64,000 nucleotides of DNA from Planctomycetota bacterium (GTDB lineage: Bacteria > Planctomycetota > Planctomycetia > Pirellulales > UBA1268): assembly GCA_016872555.1 (NCBI GenBank), contig VGZO01000003.1, positions 90,408-154,407 of the forward strand, given 5' to 3'. Shown here piece after piece: positions 18,110 through 26,447 of the stretch (position 1 is the first letter of the stretch; each line of letters starts with the position of its first letter). Below the pieces are notes generated by a model. It saw only the letters and a list, made by a program, of their open reading frames with translations. It did not search any database and was not told the DNA's origin. The translations under genes and the position numbers were made by a program.

Positions 18110-18469
18110 TCAACTGAAGAAGTTGTCGCCGAACAGGTTGAAAGGTGGGCAGGTGACCACGGTCACGTCCCCGTGGACCCGGGTCTGGCATGCCAGACGC
18201 ATCGTCGACTCGTTGCCGACGTAGGCCAGCGAGACCGCCAGCCGGGCCGATTCGAGGATCCCCTTCGGACTCGTGTTTTCCATCCCCTTGGTGATCAGCA
18301 CCCGGCAGCTGCCGCAGCTCCCCAGTCCGTGGCAATTGGCCACCTGGTGGATGCCGGGATAGAGCTGGACCCCGGCTCGGAGGGCCTCCTGCCGCAGGTT
18401 CGCGCCGTCGGCGACCTGGATCTCCCGCTTGTCGGCCGCCTTTTCGCTGGCAAAGGTGATCGTCGGCAT
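18110..18469 (-). CDS. [2Fe-2S] ferredoxin
   Basis: 119 residues from the ATG at 18469 (the frame extends to 18559 without conserved sequence). The plant/adrenodoxin-type cluster ligands are Cys46, Cys52, Cys55 (CHGLGSCGSC) and Cys94 (RLACQ). There is no signal peptide, so it is a cytoplasmic electron carrier. The C-terminus is a short hydrophobic/aromatic tail (NLFGDNFFS). It is followed by the PII gene and is divergent from the small gene at 18558, 88 nt away. Confidence 0.93.
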   Translation of the reverse strand: MPTITFASEKAADKREIQVADGANLRQEALRAGVQLYPGIHQVANCHGLGSCGSCRVLITKGMENTSPKGILESARLAVSLAYVGNESTMRLACQTRVHGDVTVVTCPPFNLFGDNFFS

Positions 18470-18557
18470 GGAAAACTCTCGAATGGGGACCGGGTGGTCA
18501 GACGATACTGTAGCCGCCGCGCCACCGAGCAACCAGCCGCACTTTACCGGGACCGCC

Positions 18558-18899
18558 ATGGCCGACCTGACCCGCTACCAACAGTCGATCGTCCGCAATT
18601 ACTACGCCAATCTCGACACCGCCCTGCTCCAGCGGATCGGCGAGCAGGTCACCGACCTGTACCTCGCCGAGGGGAAGAAGCGGCAGAAGCTGTGGGCCTC
18701 GATCGGCACGGCCCTCGATAAGCTCGGCGTGCCGCGGGCCCGGATCGACCACATCACCGCTGCCGACGACGCCCGGCTGCTCGCCACGCTGCTGGAGGAG
18801 CTGCTGGCCCGCGAACCCGGGACTCCGCCCGCGGCACGCGGGTCCCAGCCTGACTGCGGCGGCAAGGCCCCCGCGCCGCGCCAAGCCAAGCGAGCCTGA
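18558..18899 (+). CDS. Small hypothetical protein, helical
   Basis: 113 residues from the ATG at 18558 (MADLTRYQQSIVRNYY). The first 80 residues look like a compact all-helical domain (LQRIGEQVTDLYLAEGKKRQ, LATLLEELLA); the tail is low-complexity Pro/Ala/Lys. There is no membrane segment or known motif. It is followed 21 nt later by thyX on the same strand, so co-transcription is likely. I do not recognise the family. Confidence 0.72.
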   Translation: MADLTRYQQSIVRNYYANLDTALLQRIGEQVTDLYLAEGKKRQKLWASIGTALDKLGVPRARIDHITAADDARLLATLLEELLAREPGTPPAARGSQPDCGGKAPAPRQAKRA

Positions 18900-18920
18900 C
18901 ACCCGCTCCCGGAATCGGCC

Positions 18921-19826
18921 GTGAACGAACCGCAGTCCCCGCCCTCCCCGCAGGCCGACCGCATCGCCGCGCTCCGCTGGCGGAAGTTCCCCGTCCTCGA
19001 CGACGGCTTCGTGGCGCTCGTCGACTGCATGGGTGACGACGCCGCCGTCGTCCAGGCGGCACGCGTCAGCTACGGCGAGGGCACGCGCCGGGTCAGCGAC
19101 GACCGCCAGCTGATCCGCTACCTGCTCCGCCACGCGCACACGACGCCGTTCGAGATGGCGGAGGTGAAGCTCCTCGTCCGCGTGCCGATGGATTGCTGGC
19201 GGCAGTGGATCCGCCACCGGACCGCCAACGTCAACGAGTACTCGACCCGCTACTCATTGGCGATCGACTCCGCCCAGGCGACGGCCTCCGACCAGTGGCG
19301 GCTCCAGGCCACCGGCAACCGGCAGGGCTCCGGCGATCCCACGACGCCCGACGTCGGCGCCCGGCTGTCGCGGGCCGAGGAGGAATTGCAGGCCGCCGCG
19401 CGGCGCGTCTACCAGGAACGGCTCGACGCCGGCATCGCCCGCGAACAGGCGCGCAAGGACCTTCCGCTCTCGACCTACACCGAGGCCTACTGGAAGATCG
19501 ACCTCCACAACCTCCTCCACTTCCTCGCCCTGCGGATGGATCCGCACGCCCAGCTGGAGATCCGCCGCTACGCCGAGACGATCGGCCGCGAGATCGTGGC
19601 ACCGCTGTTTCCCCTCTGCTGGGAGGCGTTTTGCGACTACCGCCTCGAGGCCCTGCGGCTCACGCGGCTCGACCAGGAGGTCATCCGCCGCCTCGCCGGA
19701 CGGCTGCCGGCGAGCCATGCTGACTTCCTCGCCGCGCAGGATCCCTCGTGGGCGTCCCTCGAGCGCTGCCGGGAGCGTGACGAGTGCCTCGCCAAGCTCG
19801 TCGCCCTCGGGCTCGTCGTCGGCTGA
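18921..19826 (+). CDS. thyX: FAD-dependent thymidylate synthase
   Basis: 301 residues, GTG start at 18921. It makes dTMP from dUMP using FADH2 and methylene-tetrahydrofolate. The ThyX signature is complete: RHRTANVNEYSTRYS near residue 97, preceded by HTTPFEMAEVKLLVRVPM and followed by LPLSTYTEAYWKIDLHNL and FLALRMDPHAQLEIR. The protein is longer than the 220-250-residue enzymes, with an insertion around the DQWRLQATGNRQGSG stretch and a C-terminal extension. The organism may therefore depend on ThyX rather than ThyA. Confidence 0.97.
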   Translation: MNEPQSPPSPQADRIAALRWRKFPVLDDGFVALVDCMGDDAAVVQAARVSYGEGTRRVSDDRQLIRYLLRHAHTTPFEMAEVKLLVRVPMDCWRQWIRHRTANVNEYSTRYSLAIDSAQATASDQWRLQATGNRQGSGDPTTPDVGARLSRAEEELQAAARRVYQERLDAGIAREQARKDLPLSTYTEAYWKIDLHNLLHFLALRMDPHAQLEIRRYAETIGREIVAPLFPLCWEAFCDYRLEALRLTRLDQEVIRRLAGRLPASHADFLAAQDPSWASLERCRERDECLAKLVALGLVVG

Positions 19827-19854
19827 TCCGCCCCTGTCCCCGGAGAGATCCCCG

Positions 19855-20253
19855 ATGCCCGAAGCCGCCGCCGAATTGCTCGACCTCTCCCGCCGGCTCC
19901 TCGCCGCGATCACGTCCGGCGACTGGCAGGCCTACCGGGCACTCGTCGCCGACGACGTCACCTGCTTCGAGCCGGAGGCCCGCGGCCATCTCGTCGAGGG
20001 ACTGCCGTTCCACGAGCACTATTTCAAGCTCGGCGCCGGACGCCCCACCGCCGCGGCGTTGACGACGACGCTCGCCGCGCCGCACGTTCGCTTCCTGTCC
20101 GCCGACGCCGCGGTGGTCAGTTACGTCCGCCTCACGCAGAAGCTCGACGACGCCGGCCGCCCCGTGACCACGGCCGTTGAGGAAACGCGGGTCTGGCAGC
20201 GGGGCGCGAACGGCTGGAAGCACGTCCACTTCCACCGCAGCCTCCCCGGTTGA
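19855..20253 (+). CDS. NTF2-like (CaMKII association-domain type) protein
   Basis: 132 residues; ATG at 19855 with GGAGAG eight nt upstream. The pattern LLAAITSGDWQAYRALVADD, FEPEARGHLVEGLPFH and ETRVWQRG with a closing WKHVHFHRS matches the SnoaL-like/CaMKII-association fold used by small oligomeric binding proteins or isomerases. There is no signal peptide. It lies 28 nt downstream of thyX and is probably in the same transcript. The ligand is unknown. Confidence 0.88.
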   Translation: MPEAAAELLDLSRRLLAAITSGDWQAYRALVADDVTCFEPEARGHLVEGLPFHEHYFKLGAGRPTAAALTTTLAAPHVRFLSADAAVVSYVRLTQKLDDAGRPVTTAVEETRVWQRGANGWKHVHFHRSLPG

Positions 20254-20302
20254 AGCCCCGATCGCCCCCGGCACGCGGCGCGTGCGTGGGGCGACGGGCC
20301 GC

Positions 20303-21343
20303 TCAGCGCGGGCCCGCGCCGAGCGCCTCCAGCCGCGCCGTCGCCGCCGCCTCGGCCTCGGCGAGCACGTCGGCGATCCGCACGGCGCGCCCTTCGGCGG
20401 CGCTGCGTTCGGCGGCGGCCATGAAGGCGTAGAGCTCGAGCGTCTCGGCCGGGTCGACCGGAGGCACGCCGCTGGCGAAGAACTCCATGATCGCCACCAG
20501 CAGCGGACGGTAGCCGTCGAACGCCCCGACCGGTGTGCTGCCTTTCATTCCGAAGGCGGTGCCGCCATAGCCGGCCGAGCCGCGGCGGATGCCACGGAAC
20601 GTGCCGATCCGGCCGTCGTCCCACAGCCCCGTCGCCGCATCGTGGTCGGCCGAGTGCACGCCGACGACGGTCTGGCATCCGCGCCCCATCACGGTGAACA
20701 GCGACTCGCAGCCGTGGATGCCGTACCAGAAGAGCCGGGGATGGGTCGCCTCGAGGCTACAGGGGGAGAAGGTGTCGCACCCGGTCACCGCACCGATCAA
20801 ACCGCCGCGCACCGCCTGGCTGGCCGTGCCGAAGCGCAGCGCCGAGGCACTGAACACCGGCACTCCGGCGCGGCCCGCCGCCCGGTAGATGGCGACGGCG
20901 TCGGCCAGCGACCCGGCCACCGGCTTGTCGATGAACAGCCGCTTGCCCGCGCGGATCACCGGAAGGGCCTGCTCGAGGTGCGGGCGGCCGTCGTTGGTCT
21001 CGAGGAGGACGGCGTCGCAGCGCTCGACGACGGCCGCGACGTCGTCGATGATCTCGACACCCAGCCCGCGGACGGTGGCGGTGTATTCCGGGATCCGCTT
21101 CACGCTCGACCCGATGTCGGCGCTGCCGCGCGGGCAGGCGACGACGACGCGCCCCCCGGGGACGTGCTGCGGATCGTCGGGGGTGTTGAGCAGCTTGGTG
21201 AACGCGGTTGCGTGCGACGTATCGAGCCCGATGATCCCGACGCGCATCCCCTTCTCCTCCGCGGCCGCCACCGCCCCGATCGCCGACCAGGCCAGGATCG
21301 CCCGGCCGACCGCCGCCCACCGACCAGTGTCCCGTCGTCGCAT
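20303..21343 (-). CDS. Exported Gfo/Idh/MocA-family oxidoreductase
   Basis: 346 residues from the ATG at 21343. A positively charged start (MRRRDTGRW) with a hydrophobic stretch ending AVAAAEEK suggests export; planctomycetes export many members of this family. Rossmann motif MRVGIIGLDTSHATAF is followed by DAVLLETNDGRPH and the family's LFIDKPVAGSLADA (EKP-like) motif. The substrate is probably a sugar or sugar-like compound, but the usual C-terminal domain is not informative. It follows moeA by 40 nt on the same strand. Confidence 0.88.
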   Translation of the reverse strand: MRRRDTGRWAAVGRAILAWSAIGAVAAAEEKGMRVGIIGLDTSHATAFTKLLNTPDDPQHVPGGRVVVACPRGSADIGSSVKRIPEYTATVRGLGVEIIDDVAAVVERCDAVLLETNDGRPHLEQALPVIRAGKRLFIDKPVAGSLADAVAIYRAAGRAGVPVFSASALRFGTASQAVRGGLIGAVTGCDTFSPCSLEATHPRLFWYGIHGCESLFTVMGRGCQTVVGVHSADHDAATGLWDDGRIGTFRGIRRGSAGYGGTAFGMKGSTPVGAFDGYRPLLVAIMEFFASGVPPVDPAETLELYAFMAAAERSAAEGRAVRIADVLAEAEAAATARLEALGAGPR

Positions 21344-21383
21344 CGCCCTGCCTCCGCTGGCCACGCCGGTCTCCCGGCATCGT

Positions 21384-22631
21384 TCACCCACCGTCCCCCG
21401 TTCGGATCACCACCTCGACCTCGGTCCCTGCCGGGAGCGTGCCACTCCCCGCGGGCAGGACCATGAGCCCCTCCGCCACCGCCAGTCCCACCAGGTCCGA
21501 TGAACCGCTCCAGGCGAGCGGTTCGACGGCATACCCGGTGCCCGAGGCATGAAGTCGGCAGGGGGCGTAGACGGGCCGGTCGCCCGCCCCGCGCGCCGCC
21601 GCCGACAGGACGCCGCGGACGCGCGGCAGGTGCCACTGCCGCGGGGCGAGCCCGCGGAGGATCGCCAACGCCGGTCGCACGAACAGCTCGAAGCACACCA
21701 GGCTGCTGGCGGGATTGCCGGGCAAGCCGAAGACGAGCGTCTGTCCGTCGCCACGCGGGCGCCTGCCGAACCAGACCGGCTTCCCCGGTTTCATCCGCAC
21801 CTTGTGGAACACCTCCGCGACGCCGCAGGCGGCGAACGCCACCGGCACGAGGTCGAGGTCGCCGGCCGAGACGCCGCCGGAGAGCACGAGGATGTCGGCC
21901 GCCAGCCCCATGGTGACCGCCGCGCGGAGAGCCTCAGGGCGATCGCCGACGCTTCCCAGCGCCACCGCCTCGCCCCCTGCGGCACGGACCACCGCCGCGA
22001 TCATCGGACCGTTGGAATTGCGCGTCTGGCCGTGGGCCGGGATCGAGTCGGGGGGGACCAGCTCGCTCCCCGTGGCCAGGATCGCCACGCGCGGCGGTGC
22101 GGCGACGACGACATGCGTCGCCCCGGCCTCGACCGCCAGCCCGATCGCCGCCGGAGTCAACACCGTGCCCTCCGGCAGCACGACCGCGCCGCGGCGGAAC
22201 GCCGTCCCACGCCGCGCCACATGCTGACCGGCGCGGTAGCGCCCGTCGCGGAGCCGGACCCGGCCGCCAGCGTGGGTGCCGGCGGTGCCGTCGAGGGCAC
22301 ACTCGACGGGGACCACGGCGTCGGCACCGGCGGGGAGCGGCGCGCCGGTCATGATCCGCGCACAGCATCCCGGGGGGATCGGCAGCGCCGTGACGTCGCC
22401 GGCGGCGAGATCGACCACGACGTCGAGCTCGGTCACTCCGTCAGGAACGATGTCGCCGTCGCGGACCGCGAACCCGTCCATCATCGCCCTGTCCCACGGC
22501 GGCGAATCACCGTCGGCGGCGATCGCCGCGGCGAGGCGGAGGCCGTCGGCGGATGCCAGCGCCACGCGGCGCGGCCCCAGCGGCCGCGCCGCCGCCTCGA
22601 CCAGCCCGATCGCCTCCGCCAGATCGATCAC
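21384..22631 (-). CDS. moeA: Molybdopterin molybdotransferase
   Basis: 415 residues from the GTG at 22631 (another in-frame GTG is at 22643); family length is about 400-410. It inserts molybdate into adenylylated molybdopterin. Landmarks are DSPPWDRAMMDGFAVR, ARIMTGAPLPAGADAVVPVE, RVAILATGSELV, GQTRNSNGPMI, LSGGVSAGDLD, KPGKPVWFG and FGLPGNPASSLVCFE. The start overlaps or abuts the end of the amidotransferase gene (stop at 22649), so the two are co-transcribed. No other molybdenum-cofactor gene is in view. Confidence 0.96.
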   Translation of the reverse strand: MIDLAEAIGLVEAAARPLGPRRVALASADGLRLAAAIAADGDSPPWDRAMMDGFAVRDGDIVPDGVTELDVVVDLAAGDVTALPIPPGCCARIMTGAPLPAGADAVVPVECALDGTAGTHAGGRVRLRDGRYRAGQHVARRGTAFRRGAVVLPEGTVLTPAAIGLAVEAGATHVVVAAPPRVAILATGSELVPPDSIPAHGQTRNSNGPMIAAVVRAAGGEAVALGSVGDRPEALRAAVTMGLAADILVLSGGVSAGDLDLVPVAFAACGVAEVFHKVRMKPGKPVWFGRRPRGDGQTLVFGLPGNPASSLVCFELFVRPALAILRGLAPRQWHLPRVRGVLSAAARGAGDRPVYAPCRLHASGTGYAVEPLAWSGSSDLVGLAVAEGLMVLPAGSGTLPAGTEVEVVIRTGDGG

Positions 22632-22648
22632 GGGCCTCTCCACTCGGG

Positions 22649-23260
22649 TCAGGCCGGCGTTACGCCCGGCACGGCACCCGCGGTGGCGAGAAACCCGCGG
22701 AGGATGTCGTGGCCGGAGGGCGTGAGGAAGCTCTCGGGGTGGAACTGGACGCCGTACACCGGCAGCGAACGGTGGCGGATCGCCATGATCTCCCGCGCGC
22801 CGTCGGGCGCCGTCGACCAGGCGTCGACCTCGAAGTCGCGGGGGAGCGACGGAGGATCGATCACCAGGCTGTGGTAACGCGTCGCCTCGATCGGGCTGGC
22901 GAGACCGGCGAACAGCCCGCGGCCGGCGTGCTCGATGCGATCGACCTTGCCGTGCATCAGCCGGCCGGCGCGGACGATCCGCCCACCGAACACCTGCCCG
23001 ATCGCCTGGTGACCGAGGCAGACGCCGAGGATCGGCATCCTCCCTGCGAACCGGCGGACCGCGTCGCAGGAGATTCCCGCCTCGTCGGGCGTGCACGGCC
23101 CCGGCGAGATCACCAGATGGCTCGGGGCGAGCCGGGCGATCATCGCGCAGTCGATCCGATCGTTGCGGTGGACCTCGACCGGCAGCGCCGGGGCAACCTC
23201 ACCGAGCCGCTGGACGAGGTTCCAGGTGAACGAGTCGTAGTTGTCGATGAGCAGGATCAC
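22649..23260 (-). CDS. Anthranilate / aminodeoxychorismate synthase component II
   Basis: 203-residue class I glutamine amidotransferase. Triad: Cys81 (GVCLGHQAIG), His174 and Glu176 (VQFHPES). The N-terminus IDNYDSFTWNLVQ and ISPGPCTPDEAG are diagnostic of the TrpG/PabA group, which cannot be split by sequence alone and is often shared between the tryptophan and folate pathways. No TrpE/PabB partner is in the window. It lies 27 nt after the ABM-type gene and just before moeA. Confidence 0.95.
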   Translation of the reverse strand: MILLIDNYDSFTWNLVQRLGEVAPALPVEVHRNDRIDCAMIARLAPSHLVISPGPCTPDEAGISCDAVRRFAGRMPILGVCLGHQAIGQVFGGRIVRAGRLMHGKVDRIEHAGRGLFAGLASPIEATRYHSLVIDPPSLPRDFEVDAWSTAPDGAREIMAIRHRSLPVYGVQFHPESFLTPSGHDILRGFLATAGAVPGVTPA

Positions 23261-23287
23261 GGCGACGGTTCCGGCTGGCGGCGGCGG

Positions 23288-23575
23288 TCAGTCGAGGAGC
23301 GTCGACGGATGGCCGTCGCGGTCGACCAGCGGCATGATCCGGGGCTTGTAGATCGTCGTGTAGGCTTTCCCACAGCGGTGGGCGTCGAGGGCGGCGTCCG
23401 ATTCCCAGTGCTCGACGAGCGTGAACCGGCGCGGCTCCGTCTCCGACTGGTAGACGTCGAACCGCAGGCACCCCGGCTCGGTGCGGCTTGCCCGCAGTGC
23501 CTCGCCGAGCAGCGTGCGGACCTGGGGCTCGTCGGCGGCGTCGCGGACGGTGAGCACGACGGTGAGGCAGCGCAC
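23288..23575 (-). CDS. Antibiotic-biosynthesis-monooxygenase (ABM) family protein
   Basis: 95 residues forming one dimeric alpha+beta barrel unit: LTVVLTVRD, LRASRTEPGCLRFDVYQS, RFTLVEHWESDAALDAH. This matches the YgiN/quinol monooxygenase-like group. The EPGC-x2-F-x2-YQ and HW-E-S-x3-DAH patterns are well conserved. The substrate is unknown; many members are poorly characterised housekeeping oxygenases. There are short gaps to the methyltransferase upstream (53 nt) and the amidotransferase downstream (27 nt). Confidence 0.9.
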   Translation of the reverse strand: MRCLTVVLTVRDAADEPQVRTLLGEALRASRTEPGCLRFDVYQSETEPRRFTLVEHWESDAALDAHRCGKAYTTIYKPRIMPLVDRDGHPSTLLD

Positions 23576-23628
23576 GGCGGGGCTCCGGGGGAGTGGTCAC
23601 GGCAGTGTAGCGGCGCGCCTCGGCCCGC

Positions 23629-24447
23629 TCACGCGACGACGATACCGCCGGCGGATCCGCCACGGCGGGCGAGGATGCGGAGGTAGGGGGGCAGATAGCC
23701 CGCCCGGTGGCCGAACGCGCCCGGCGGTGCCGCGGCATCGGCATGGGCGGGCTCGTGGACATCTTCGATGACGAACCCGGCCCGGCAGATGCCGCCGAGC
23801 AGGGCGTCGAGGGAATGGGCGAACTCGAGCGTCCCCGGTTCGCGGAGACGCGACGGCTCGGCGGCGGGCAGTGCGGCGGGCGAATCGAGCGGCTGGGTAA
23901 GCTCGTAAAGCCCGCCGCTGCCGGGGCGCAGCCCCGCCTGCAGGCTCGCCGGGGACTTGTGCTGGCTGACGTAGCGCCCCCCCGGGCGCGTCACCCTGGC
24001 AATCGCCGTGAACAGCCGCGTCACGTCGGGGAGATAGCAGGTGCTCACCGGGTGGACCACCAGATCGAAGCGCCCGGCGCGGAACATGCCCAGGTCGTCC
24101 ATCGACGTCGCCACCAGATCGAGCGCGACGCGCCGCTCCCGCGCGACCTGGCGGTCGAGTTCGAGCATCGCCGGCGACAGATCGACGACCGTCACCCGGG
24201 CGCCGGCCGCCGCGTACAGCGGACCGTGTTTGCCCCCTCCCGCCGCCAGGCAGAGGACCTCGAGACCGGCGAGCGATTCCGGCAGCCAGCGGCGACCGCC
24301 GGCGCCGCTGGCCAGCCACGCCGCCGGGTCGGCGAACGCCTCGTCGACCGCGGGCCTGGCCAAGGCCGCGCCGCCGATCGCGAGCCGATCCCAGGCCCGC
24401 GCGTTGTGGTCGAGGACGGTCTCGCGCGAGGGGGCGTGGCTCGTCAT
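23629..24447 (-). CDS. SAM-dependent class I methyltransferase
   Basis: 272 residues. SAM-binding motif I is LCLAAGGGKHGPLYAAAG with the acidic end of beta-2 at VVDLSPAML; motif II lies in FDLVVHPVSTCYLPDV and motif III in RVTRPGGRYVSQHKSP. Similar proteins are annotated only generally; the substrate is unknown. The start codon overlaps the stop of the upstream PEP-CTERM gene by 4 nt (ATGA), so translation is coupled and the two products may work together. It falls within the transcript led by the cobalamin riboswitch. Confidence 0.92.
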   Translation of the reverse strand: MTSHAPSRETVLDHNARAWDRLAIGGAALARPAVDEAFADPAAWLASGAGGRRWLPESLAGLEVLCLAAGGGKHGPLYAAAGARVTVVDLSPAMLELDRQVARERRVALDLVATSMDDLGMFRAGRFDLVVHPVSTCYLPDVTRLFTAIARVTRPGGRYVSQHKSPASLQAGLRPGSGGLYELTQPLDSPAALPAAEPSRLREPGTLEFAHSLDALLGGICRAGFVIEDVHEPAHADAAAPPGAFGHRAGYLPPYLRILARRGGSAGGIVVA

Positions 24448-25154
24448 CCTCGTTTCCGCCGCCGGGCGGCTACGGCCCAGGCGGCGATGGCACCACCGCC
24501 GGCCAAGGCGATCGCCGACGGCTCAGGGACGGGGGACACCGGCTGCGACAGGCTCAGCGTGGCGGCGCTGCCGTCGGCCTGGACGAAGGCGTACCAGCCC
24601 CCCGGAATCAGCAACGTGGTGGAGATGCCCGCCGCCGACAGGTCGAATGGTGCCGTTGTCCAGACGCCACCCGAGTCGTCGCGCTGGTACTGCGCCGGGT
24701 ACTCGCCGGTGTCGGGATCGTAGGGACCGATGGTCCGCACGCCGGGCGACCATCCGGTCCCGAGGCCGGTCTGGTCGTAGGCGATCTCGTTGACGAAGTA
24801 ACCCAACTCGGCGCCGAAGTAGCTGACGTCGATCGCCAGCCGTGGGTCGGAACCTGCCACGGCGGCCGGCCCGCCGACGATGTGGCCGGCGAGAGCGAAC
24901 AAAAGCGACTCGAACGTCGCGACACCGTCCCAACGGTAACCCCAGGCGACCGCTGCCGGCTCGAGGGTCGTGCCGCCGGCGACGGTCGGGAACTGAAGCA
25001 CGAGCGCAGCCTCGTGGGCGCCGGTGCCGGCCCAGAAACCGATGTCGGAGAAATCGTCGACGGTGACGGAGGCCGCCCGCAGCAGGCCCGTCCCGCTGCC
25101 GAGCACGATCGCCAGCACGCCGACGCCGATCACCCCGCGAACCGATATCGTCAT
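24444..25154 (-). CDS. PEP-CTERM surface protein in a cobalamin-riboswitch transcript
   Basis: 236 residues from the ATG at 25154 (frame open to 25178). Signal peptide (GVIGVGVLAIVLGSGTGLLR). The body has recurring phrases FWAGTGAHEAALVLQFP, AVAWGYRWDG, ATFESLLFALAG, DPRLAIDVSYFG and GWYAFVQADG. It ends with a PEP-CTERM sorting signal: VPEPSAIALAGG, a hydrophobic helix and RRRKRG. PEP-CTERM proteins are cut and anchored by exosortase systems; no exosortase is in the window. The WGYRWDG-type body reminds me of outer-surface proteins of B12-regulated loci in other phyla, but that is recollection, not a search result. Confidence 0.85.
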   Translation of the reverse strand: MTISVRGVIGVGVLAIVLGSGTGLLRAASVTVDDFSDIGFWAGTGAHEAALVLQFPTVAGGTTLEPAAVAWGYRWDGVATFESLLFALAGHIVGGPAAVAGSDPRLAIDVSYFGAELGYFVNEIAYDQTGLGTGWSPGVRTIGPYDPDTGEYPAQYQRDDSGGVWTTAPFDLSAAGISTTLLIPGGWYAFVQADGSAATLSLSQPVSPVPEPSAIALAGGGAIAAWAVAARRRKRG

Positions 25155-25211
25155 CGCTTCCTCCCTGTCGTGCATCACGCTCCCGCGCCGGTGACGGACC
25201 GGCCTTGCCCA

Positions 25212-26075
25212 TCAATCCCCGGCCGCGCGGGTCAGCAGGGCGAGCAGCACCGTCTGCTCGATCGATTCGGCGACGAACTCCACGTGTCCGTCGCCGAACA
25301 CCACCCCGGCCGCCGTGGGATGGTCGCTCCAGATCTCGTTGTTCTGGCTGGCGTTGATCGGGTTGTTCCACCACTGGTCGAAGATGTTCTGCCCGTTGGC
25401 CCACTCCGACTGGAGCGCCCCGTCGCGTCCCGTGCATTCCGCGACCACCACCGTGTGCGCGAGGCCGTCGGCCACGTCGGCGGCGGCGGTGGAGCGCTCG
25501 TACTGCATCATCCCGGCATGTTCCGGCAACGGCCGGGCCACCGGATAGGCGACACCGTACATCCCGCCGTAGTCGGTGTAGGCGAGCCCGTCGCCCGGAT
25601 CCCAGCGGCCATTGCCGTTGCGGTCCCCGGTGGTCGGACCGGTACGGCGAGTGCGCGCGGTGCTCGGGCAGAGGAACAACGGCACCACCGTCGCCGCCGC
25701 GCGGAGGTTCTCGGCGGCGCGGTAGGAACGACCGACGTCGAATGCCGCGGCGGCGCCCGGTTCCTCGACATACGGGAGGATGAACACGTTCCAGGCGAGC
25801 TGCCTCCGCGGCGCCTTGGTCGAGCACTCCAGGCAGCCGAGCGGGAAGCGCTTGCGAGCCGACTCGTGCACCGCGACGGCCTGGCCGAGACCGCGGAGAT
25901 TGTTGGCGCAGGCCGTCCGCCGCCCCGCCTCGCGCGCGCCCTGCACCGCCGGCAGGAGCAGGCCGACGAGGAGCCCGACGATCGCGACGACGACAAGGAC
26001 CTCGACGAGCGTCATGCCCGCGCGTGTCGGGCGCGGGGCGGACCGTCGCCACCCGCGCGGCACGAACGGATCCAT
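25212..26075 (-). CDS. DUF1559 type II-secretion-like pseudopilin
   Basis: 287 residues. The basic leader (residues 1-20) ends in Gly and is followed by the prepilin peptidase site and N-methylation helix MTLVEVLVVVAIVGLLVGLL with Glu at mature position 5. Next come the DUF1559 landmarks (AREAGRRTACANNLRGLGQA, hydrophilic middle) and the typical C-terminal GVVFGDGHVEFV. This planctomycete-expanded family is exported and assembled or anchored through a pilin-like helix. The ATG at 26075 has GGAG nine nt upstream. It is the first gene after the cobalamin riboswitch; the PEP-CTERM gene follows after 57 nt. Confidence 0.94.
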   Translation of the reverse strand: MDPFVPRGWRRSAPRPTRAGMTLVEVLVVVAIVGLLVGLLLPAVQGAREAGRRTACANNLRGLGQAVAVHESARKRFPLGCLECSTKAPRRQLAWNVFILPYVEEPGAAAAFDVGRSYRAAENLRAAATVVPLFLCPSTARTRRTGPTTGDRNGNGRWDPGDGLAYTDYGGMYGVAYPVARPLPEHAGMMQYERSTAAADVADGLAHTVVVAECTGRDGALQSEWANGQNIFDQWWNNPINASQNNEIWSDHPTAAGVVFGDGHVEFVAESIEQTVLLALLTRAAGD

Positions 26076-26232
26076 AGCGGCTGACTCCGGTGTGCCGGCT
26101 GCATCGGCGACAAGCCACCGAAGCGACGCGCCGCAAGGCGCATCGTCTCCTGAGACCCGACTACCGCGCGATCGAACCGACCGCTGTCGCGGCCGTGCCG
26201 GCCGTCCCGCCCTCGCGGTCCGTCCGACCCAT

Positions 26233-26447
26233 GATGCCGGGGAGGTCTTCTGACTCTCGGGCTCGGCTGCCGTCGGCCTTCTCGCCTCCGCGGTCTGCCG
26301 GGGTTTTCACCCCGGACCGCAGCGGCAATGGATCGATGACGGCATCCTCTTTCCGCCAGGCGGAGCCCGGCGAACATCGCCCGATCACAGCGGCGGGGCC
26401 GTCCCGGATTCGCACCGGTGTTCCCTGTTTGCCCACCGACGCAGCGC
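26233..26447 (-). promoter_or_regulatory. Cobalamin (adenosylcobalamin) riboswitch
   Basis: On the minus strand the conserved core is plain. GGGAAC is followed by GGTGCGAATCCGGGACGGCC and CCGCCGCTGTGA (core at plus positions 26387-26416). A variable arm follows, then the paired GGGGTGAAAACCCC stem, and finally the B12 box AGTCAGAAGACCTCC (26241-26255). Spacing and order match the family. It reads toward the DUF1559 gene, whose ATG is about 155 nt past the end of the aptamer. A GGAGACGATG just downstream and the GCGCC-ttgc-GGCGC hairpin beside it could be part of the expression platform. Boundaries are approximate. Confidence 0.93.

Noticed and set aside
26012..26377. Minus frame through the riboswitch leader, including an ATG behind CAGGAG
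   Set aside because: Overlaps the aptamer and the pseudopilin gene in another frame; perhaps a leader peptide, but not supportable.
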